9,315 nt of DNA from Alphaproteobacteria bacterium. Its GTDB lineage: Bacteria > Pseudomonadota > Alphaproteobacteria > Rhizobiales > Beijerinckiaceae. The notes below the pieces were generated by a model that saw only the letters and a program-made list of their open reading frames with translations, had not been told where the DNA came from and did not search any database. The translations under genes and the position numbers were made by a program. The stretch lies in contig RFZR01000050.1 in assembly GCA_009920595.1 (NCBI GenBank), positions 1 to 9,315 of the forward strand, given 5' to 3'. Within the stretch, counting starts at the first letter, position 1; every line of letters starts with the position of its first letter. This document shows positions 6,059-9,315 of this stretch, in pieces.

Positions 6059-6952
6059 TTAACGGAACAACAGAGCCGAGAGTTTACGACGCCCGGCTTT
6101 CGTCTTCTCATCCATAGGGCCCCACGCATCAAAAAACTGTATCAATTGCTTGCGGGCGCCGTCATCGTTCCATGTACGATCGCGTTTGACAATCTCAATC
6201 AACGCATCAACCGCTTCATCATGCTGGCCCTTTGCCGCCAAAGCGAGCGCATAATCAAAACGCGCTTGGTGATCATTTGGATTAGCTGCAACGGAGGCTT
6301 CAAGACCCTTCAAATCGCCAACAGATGACGTCTGTTCCGCAAGGTCAAGTGCAGCGCGCGCGGCAACAATCTCCGCGTCTTTTTGGCGATCATCCGGGAC
6401 AGAGTCGAGATAGGCTTTCGCGGCGTCGAGCTGGCCTTGATCAATATAAAGTTTCGCGAGTGCGCCGATGGCCGCCGTGTTGCCGGGATCTTCATCAAGA
6501 ACGGCGCCATAAGCTTCAATTGCCTGCGCAACATCTCCGGCAGCAAGTATTTGTGCGGCCGCATCGAGAAGATCTTTGACACCGCCAGAAACTTTCCCGG
6601 CGATTCTTTCGAGAAAAGTTTTGATCTGGCTTTCTGGCAAAGCGCCGACGAACCCATCAACTGGCTGACCTTTGTCGAAGGCAATCACAGCGGGAATTGA
6701 TTGAATGCCAAGTTGCCCCGCAATTTGCGGATGATCATCAATATTCATTTTCGTAAGACGCACGCGCCCCTTTGTCGCCGCCACAGCTTTTTCAAGCGCG
6801 GGCGCCAATTGTTTGCAGGGCCCACACCAAGGCGCCCAAAAATCAACAAGCACGGGTTGCTTCATTGACTCCGCGATCACATCCTGACGGAAGCTCGCCG
6901 TGGTAACGTCTTTTGAGCCCGAAGCCGGGCCAGCCTGTTCCTGCAAAGTCAT
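6059..6952 (-). CDS. cnoX: CnoX-type thioredoxin with C-terminal TPR-like domain
   Basis: The product is 297 residues. The N-terminal thioredoxin fold (about 15-110) has the active site WAPWCGPC with C43 and C46, and the cis-proline in SIPAV at about 87. The rest (about 120-297) is helical, with TPR-like repeats such as DVAQAIEAYGAVLDEDPGNTAAIGALAKLY and a second NPNDHQARFDYALALAAKGQHDEA unit. This architecture is that of CnoX/YbbN, a chaperone-redoxin (chaperedoxin) that protects proteins under oxidative stress and hands substrates to GroEL and DnaK. E. coli CnoX lacks the first active-site cysteine; this one has a full CGPC and so should be redox active. The frame is open to a TTG at 6994. 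I chose ATG 6952 because GAGGA sits about 6 bases before it and the family starts near there. It is the first gene of a likely operon with the LON-domain and Trm112-like genes. Confidence 0.9.
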   Translation of the reverse strand: MTLQEQAGPASGSKDVTTASFRQDVIAESMKQPVLVDFWAPWCGPCKQLAPALEKAVAATKGRVRLTKMNIDDHPQIAGQLGIQSIPAVIAFDKGQPVDGFVGALPESQIKTFLERIAGKVSGGVKDLLDAAAQILAAGDVAQAIEAYGAVLDEDPGNTAAIGALAKLYIDQGQLDAAKAYLDSVPDDRQKDAEIVAARAALDLAEQTSSVGDLKGLEASVAANPNDHQARFDYALALAAKGQHDEAVDALIEIVKRDRTWNDDGARKQLIQFFDAWGPMDEKTKAGRRKLSALLFR

Positions 6953-7040
6953 CTTCGTCCTCAACTCAAACCCGGTTCTGCTGACACGGATCAAACGCCG
7001 AACCGCCTCAAGACCTTTGTCTTTGACATAGGCATGGTGA

Positions 7041-7060
7041 GGCCGCTGGGCAATGCGGCC
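7041..7060. repeat. GC-rich hairpin between the ProX and CnoX genes
   Basis: GGCCGC (7041-7046) and GCGGCC (7055-7060) form a perfect 6-pair stem around an 8-base loop. It lies 12 bases beyond the ProX stop on the minus strand. There is no U tract after it in either direction, so it is not a textbook terminator. It could stall or protect the 3' end of the ProX message. Confidence 0.35.
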
Positions 7061-7072
7061 AAAAGCCTAAAA

Positions 7073-7591
7073 TCAAGAATTCTCGCTGGGTGCGGCTTCG
7101 CCAACGGTGAGAATGGCGGGTTGATGTCCGGTTTTGCCCATGAAGGCGACAAGATCATCCCGTGCGATTCCCGTCGTCATGGTGTTCACAAGCGGATGGA
7201 CATTGATCCGATCATGTTCCATGAGCCGGCGGTCCAGAATGGCGCTCACCCGCCCGGCTTTGTCATTAATGACCGCAAAGGGTGTGACCGAACCCGGCTC
7301 GACACCAAGGTGCTCCCGCAATTGATCCGCGGAACAGAAGCTCACCCGGCCCGACCCGCCAATGACTTCATGGATCGATTTGAGATCGATCCGCGTGTCT
7401 TCCAACGCTGAAATCAGAAAGAGATTGCCCTTTTTGTCCTTGATGAAGAGATTTTTGACATGGGCGCCCGGAATTTCACCGCGCAAACTTTTTGACTCTT
7501 CAACCGTGAACACAGCCGGATGGGTTATCGTCTCGGTTTTGATGCCCATTTCATCAAGAAAGGCAAAAAGATCGTCGGGCGTGGCAGGCAT
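7073..7591 (-). CDS. proX: free-standing Ala-tRNA(Pro) deacylase (ProX / YbaK-like editing protein)
   Basis: This 172-residue protein has the YbaK/ProRS editing (INS-like) domain over its length. Visible hallmarks are a THPAVFTVEES segment at about 23-33, the conserved lysine in GAHVKNLFIKDKKG (K46), the ISALEDTRIDLKSIHEVIGGSGRVSF stretch at about 60-85, and LGVEPGSVTPFAVIND at about 94-109. ProXp-ala proteins hydrolyse alanine wrongly attached to tRNA(Pro) in trans. They are common in alphaproteobacteria, whose prolyl-tRNA synthetase lacks the inserted editing domain. The start MPATPDDLFAFLDEMGI matches the usual N-terminus. No strong Shine-Dalgarno sequence precedes ATG 7591, and a perfect 8-pair hairpin lies just upstream at 7606-7628. 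It is separated from CnoX by about 120 bases and may be transcribed alone. Confidence 0.9.
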   Translation of the reverse strand: MPATPDDLFAFLDEMGIKTETITHPAVFTVEESKSLRGEIPGAHVKNLFIKDKKGNLFLISALEDTRIDLKSIHEVIGGSGRVSFCSADQLREHLGVEPGSVTPFAVINDKAGRVSAILDRRLMEHDRINVHPLVNTMTTGIARDDLVAFMGKTGHQPAILTVGEAAPSENS

Positions 7592-7605
7592 TGGCGCTGA
7601 TTTCC

Positions 7606-7628
7606 AAGGGGTTTACCGAGAACCCCTT
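7606..7628. repeat. perfect hairpin in the ProX leader
   Basis: AAGGGGTT (7606-7613) and AACCCCTT (7621-7628) pair perfectly over 8 bases around a 7-base loop. On the minus strand the hairpin ends 14 bases before the ProX start codon, so it would lie in the 5' leader and could affect translation. There is no U tract on the minus strand. A second small inverted repeat, GGCCTC/GAGGCC, lies at 7645-7661. Confidence 0.45.
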
Positions 7629-7733
7629 CTAGAAGCGGGGCACAGGCCTCGGCAAGAGGCCAACGCGCTTTGAATTTTCCAAAAGCCCAATGATTTTCTG
7701 ACCGCTCCGCAAAATCCCTTAGCGGCCTGCCTG

Positions 7734-7762
7734 TTGCATCTCCCGAGAACTTGAGTCATATA
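7734..7762 (+). promoter_or_regulatory. candidate promoter of tRNA-Gly
   Basis: TTGCAT (7734-7739, 4 of 6 to the -35 consensus) is separated by 17 bases from CATATA (7757-7762). Transcription would start near 7770, about 30 bases before the mature tRNA. Position and spacing suit a tRNA gene, but the match is moderate. Confidence 0.42.
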
Positions 7763-7801
7763 GCCCGAACCGGGGCCCGCAAGGCCTCGCCGATCACGGA
7801 T

Positions 7802-7876
7802 GCGGGTGTAGCTCAGGGGTAGAGCACAACCTTGCCAAGGTTGGGGTCGAGGGTTCAAATCCCTTCGCCCGCTCCA
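7802..7876 (+). tRNA. tRNA-Gly (anticodon GCC), CCA encoded
   Basis: All arms can be folded by eye. The acceptor is GCGGGTG (7802-7808) with CGCCCGC (7866-7872), using one G-T pair in the DNA alphabet. The D stem is GCTC/GAGC (7811-7814, 7822-7825), and the anticodon stem is CAACC/GGTTG (7827-7831, 7839-7843) with loop TTGCCAA and anticodon GCC at 7834-7836. The T stem is GAGGG/CCCTT around TTCAAAT (7849-7865). The discriminator T is at 7873 and CCA at 7874-7876. It decodes GGC and GGU glycine codons. It stands alone. The following bases contain an inverted copy of its T-arm (7896-7908). Confidence 0.97.
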
Positions 7877-7908
7877 AAATCGGCCCACTTTTCCCTTTGA
7901 ACCCTCGA
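7847..7908. repeat. 13-base inverted repeat linking the tRNA T-arm and its 3' trailer
   Basis: TCGAGGGTTCAAA at 7847-7859 (variable-loop end, T stem and T loop of tRNA-Gly) has a perfect inverted copy, TTTGAACCCTCGA, at 7896-7908, 20 bases after the CCA. In the primary transcript these could pair into a 13-base stem that competes with the normal T-arm. A run of A, not T, follows on the plus strand, so it is not a simple terminator. Confidence 0.7.
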
Positions 7909-7936
7909 AAAAATAAGATTTGTCCGCTTTTTGCGG
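7907..7936 (-). terminator. weak terminator candidate after the GNAT gene
   Basis: On the minus strand, directly after the TGA of the acetyltransferase gene, CCGC-AAAAA-GCGG (7936-7924) forms a short 4-pair hairpin. About ten bases later a run of six T (7913-7908) follows. The stem is short and the T run is distant, so this is a tentative call. Confidence 0.3.
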
Positions 7937-8434
7937 TCAATCGAGGATTTTTTGCATAAACACGAGATCGAGCCAGCGATCAAATTTCCAGCCGACTTGT
8001 TTCAAATGGCCGGTTTCGACAAAGCCGAGTTTCCGATGAAAATGGATCGATCCGGCATTATCTGCAGAGATCCCACCGATCATCACATGTTTGCCGAGCG
8101 CACGGGCCTCTTCGAACAAGGGAGGCATTAATTTCTTGCCGACGCCTTTGCCGTGATGATGGCGGTGCACATAGACTGAATGCTCGACCGTATGGAGATA
8201 CCCATCATGCGGACGGAATTCGCCAAAACTTGCAAAGCCCAGCACCTCTTTGCCAAGAACTGCGACAAGAACAGGAAAGTTACGCTCACGCCGCGCCTCA
8301 AACCATGCACGTCGATTTTCTAAAGTGACGGCATGATGTGAAAAAATCGCTGTTGAATTCAGGATTTCATCATTCACGATTTCAAGAATGCCAGGCAGAT
8401 CGGCAATCTCAGCGGGGCGTATGGTCAGGGTCAT
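7937..8434 (-). CDS. GNAT N-acetyltransferase, phosphinothricin / methionine-sulfoximine acetyltransferase type
   Basis: This 165-residue GNAT-fold enzyme would transfer an acetyl group from acetyl-CoA to a small amine. The N-terminus TIRPAEIADLPGILEIVNDEI (residues 4-24) is followed by the STAIFSHHAVTLENRRAWF segment typical of the Pat/Bar/MddA/YncA group. Next come LGFASFGEFRPHDGYLHTVEHSVYV (about 65-89, with the conserved acidic residue E84) and the acetyl-CoA pyrophosphate loop HHGKGVGKKLM at about 93-103. NAGSIHFHRKLGFVETG is at about 126-142, and a WLDLVFMQK ending resembles the group's conserved W..D. In bacteria such enzymes commonly act on methionine sulfone/sulfoximine or phosphinothricin; the exact substrate here is inferred. 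The frame extends to a TTG at 8446, but ATG 8434 fits the family start. No Shine-Dalgarno sequence is obvious. It is divergent from the nitroreductase gene. Confidence 0.85.
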   Translation of the reverse strand: MTLTIRPAEIADLPGILEIVNDEILNSTAIFSHHAVTLENRRAWFEARRERNFPVLVAVLGKEVLGFASFGEFRPHDGYLHTVEHSVYVHRHHHGKGVGKKLMPPLFEEARALGKHVMIGGISADNAGSIHFHRKLGFVETGHLKQVGWKFDRWLDLVFMQKILD

Positions 8435-8546
8435 ATCGAGTTTCAAAATGAGAATTGACGCTAAGGGCAGAGACTAGCTCGCGAATGAGCCTCAGGCGAG
8501 ACGAATTTTTCGCGATCTTATCTGCCCATACCGACGTAAGAGATTA

Positions 8547-8565
8547 AAGCCTGCTGATCAGGCTT
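8547..8565. repeat. perfect small hairpin in the divergent intergenic region
   Basis: AAGCCTG (8547-8553) and CAGGCTT (8559-8565) pair perfectly over 7 bases around a 5-base loop. The hairpin lies between the divergent acetyltransferase and nitroreductase genes and has no T tract on either side. It could be a regulator site or leader hairpin. I see no convincing -35/-10 pair in the rest of the 231-base region. Confidence 0.35.
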
Positions 8566-8665
8566 GCCGCTGCAACAAATGGACGCAATGGCTTGCCTTT
8601 GGGCCGAAAGGGCTTAGGTGAGGAGCTCTTTCAAATCGCTTTCCCCTCATTGGAGTGAAAACCCC

Positions 8666-9304
8666 GTGTCTTTTCTTGATGCTATGACTTGGCGCTATGC
8701 CACAAAAAAAATGGATCCTTCGCGCCGCGTGACAAAAGACAAGGTGGAGACCATTCTTGAAGCAATCCGGCTCTCTCCGAGCTCAAGCGGCTTGCAGCCT
8801 TTTCACGTTTTTGTGATCACAAATCAGGCACTGAAAGATCAAATCGTGCCGATCGCCAGCGGCCAATCACAAGTCGCAGACTGTTCGCATCTCATTGTTT
8901 TCGCGGCATGGGACACATATACGCCCGAGCGCATCAATCAATCATTCGATTACACGATTGCGCAACGCGGCGTGGGAACGAATGAGCGCACTGAAAATTA
9001 TCGCAAGAGTCTGATCGCTGGTTATTGCGCGCGCGATCCTGAAATCAATTTCCAGCACACATCAAAGCAGACCTATATTGCGCTTGGTATTGCGATGGCG
9101 GCAGCGGCTATCGAACATGTCGATGCCACGCCGATGGAAGGGTTTGATCCTGCAGCACTCGATACTTTGTTAGGCTTGCGTGAAAAAGGTTTGCGGTCCG
9201 TGACGATGCTTCCCATCGGCCATCGCGATGAAAAAAATGATTGGCTGTTGGCGTTGAAGAAAGTTCGCCGCACGAAAGAAGAGCTTTTCACACATCTTGA
9301 TTAA
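8666..9304 (+). CDS. nitroreductase-family NAD(P)H-dependent flavoenzyme (NfsB-like)
   Basis: This 212-residue protein belongs to the FMN-dependent nitroreductase fold. The N-terminal (V/M)SFLDAMTWRYATKKMDPSRR supplies the basic R-Y-A-T-K-K FMN-phosphate segment. ILEAIRLSPSSSGLQPFHVFVI at about 31-52 is the hallmark SPSS.GLQPW-like FMN/NAD site. The dimer-interface helices include TSKQTYIALGIAMAAAAIE at about 133-151, and the C-terminal part carries PMEGFDPAALDTLLGL and MLPIGHRDEKNDWL. NfsB-like enzymes reduce nitroaromatics, quinones or dihydropteridines with NAD(P)H; the natural substrate is unknown here. I chose GTG 8666 because GGAG lies about 10 bases upstream and family members start MSFLDA. 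A GTG at 8618 would add 16 residues that do not look like family sequence, though AAAGGG precedes it. The stop TAA is 11 bases from the window end. Confidence 0.88.
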   Translation: MSFLDAMTWRYATKKMDPSRRVTKDKVETILEAIRLSPSSSGLQPFHVFVITNQALKDQIVPIASGQSQVADCSHLIVFAAWDTYTPERINQSFDYTIAQRGVGTNERTENYRKSLIAGYCARDPEINFQHTSKQTYIALGIAMAAAAIEHVDATPMEGFDPAALDTLLGLREKGLRSVTMLPIGHRDEKNDWLLALKKVRRTKEELFTHLD

Positions 9305-9315
9305 GAAAATTCGAA

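Noticed and set aside
7613..7888. Minus-strand 91-codon open frame across the tRNA, beginning MGRFWSGRRDLNPRPQPWQG
   Set aside because: This is the familiar false protein produced by reading a tRNA gene antisense; the GRRDLNPRP...CALPLSY string is the complement of tRNA-Gly.
1..9315. CRISPR arrays, insertion sequences, phage or toxin-antitoxin genes
   Set aside because: No regularly spaced direct repeats, transposase or integrase motifs, or paired small toxin/antitoxin frames were seen on either strand.

Overview
The window looks like chromosomal DNA from an alphaproteobacterium, probably Hyphomicrobiales (Rhizobiales) with moderate GC. The evidence is the style of the PreT/PreA proteins, the collinear run of prolyl-tRNA editing protein, CnoX-type thioredoxin, LON-domain protein and Trm112-like protein, and two small secreted proteins of alphaproteobacterial type. 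Most genes are on the minus strand. There is no phage, transposon, CRISPR array or obvious defence island. No gene-free stretch exceeds about 230 bases; the longest (8435-8665, 7592-7801, 4994-5142) hold hairpins, a tRNA promoter candidate and a terminator.

Left end (1-734): a minus-strand DUF2878-like membrane protein runs off the edge. A small secreted protein (306-734, +) diverges from it and converges on preA with only 6 bases between the stop codons.

Pyrimidine catabolism block (741-3380, minus): preT is intact and preA follows 18 bases later. The preA reading frame is broken: about 40 codons in the middle of the FMN barrel are missing and the frame shifts at about 1452. In front of preT is a near-perfect copy of the RutR operator consensus (TTGACCANNTGGTCAA), overlapping the predicted transcription start of a TTGACA promoter. 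This is the most informative regulatory signal in the window. It ties preTA to uracil/thymine-responsive control and moves the preT start to 3291. The control site and the electron-input subunit are preserved while the catalytic subunit is broken, so the lesion is either very recent or an assembly/sequencing error.

Middle (3417-5142, minus): an EamA/DMT drug/metabolite transporter, then a small secreted protein with a strong rho-independent terminator after it (4462-4499). A second terminator (5079-5112) separates it from the next operon.

Protein quality / translation block (5143-7591, minus): Trm112-like protein, LON substrate-binding-domain protein, CnoX-type thioredoxin with a helical-repeat tail, and a free-standing Ala-tRNA(Pro) deacylase (ProX/YbaK). 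The first two overlap by 4 bases (GTGA); all point the same way.

Right end (7734-9304): tRNA-Gly(GCC) on the plus strand with an encoded CCA and, just downstream, an inverted 13-base copy of its T-arm. Then come a GNAT acetyltransferase of the phosphinothricin/methionine-sulfoximine type (minus) and a divergent nitroreductase-family flavoenzyme (plus).

I did not find a convincing previously undescribed multi-gene system. The items most worth following up are the preA lesion beneath an intact RutR-like operator, the inverted T-arm repeat after the tRNA, and the two uncharacterised secreted proteins.
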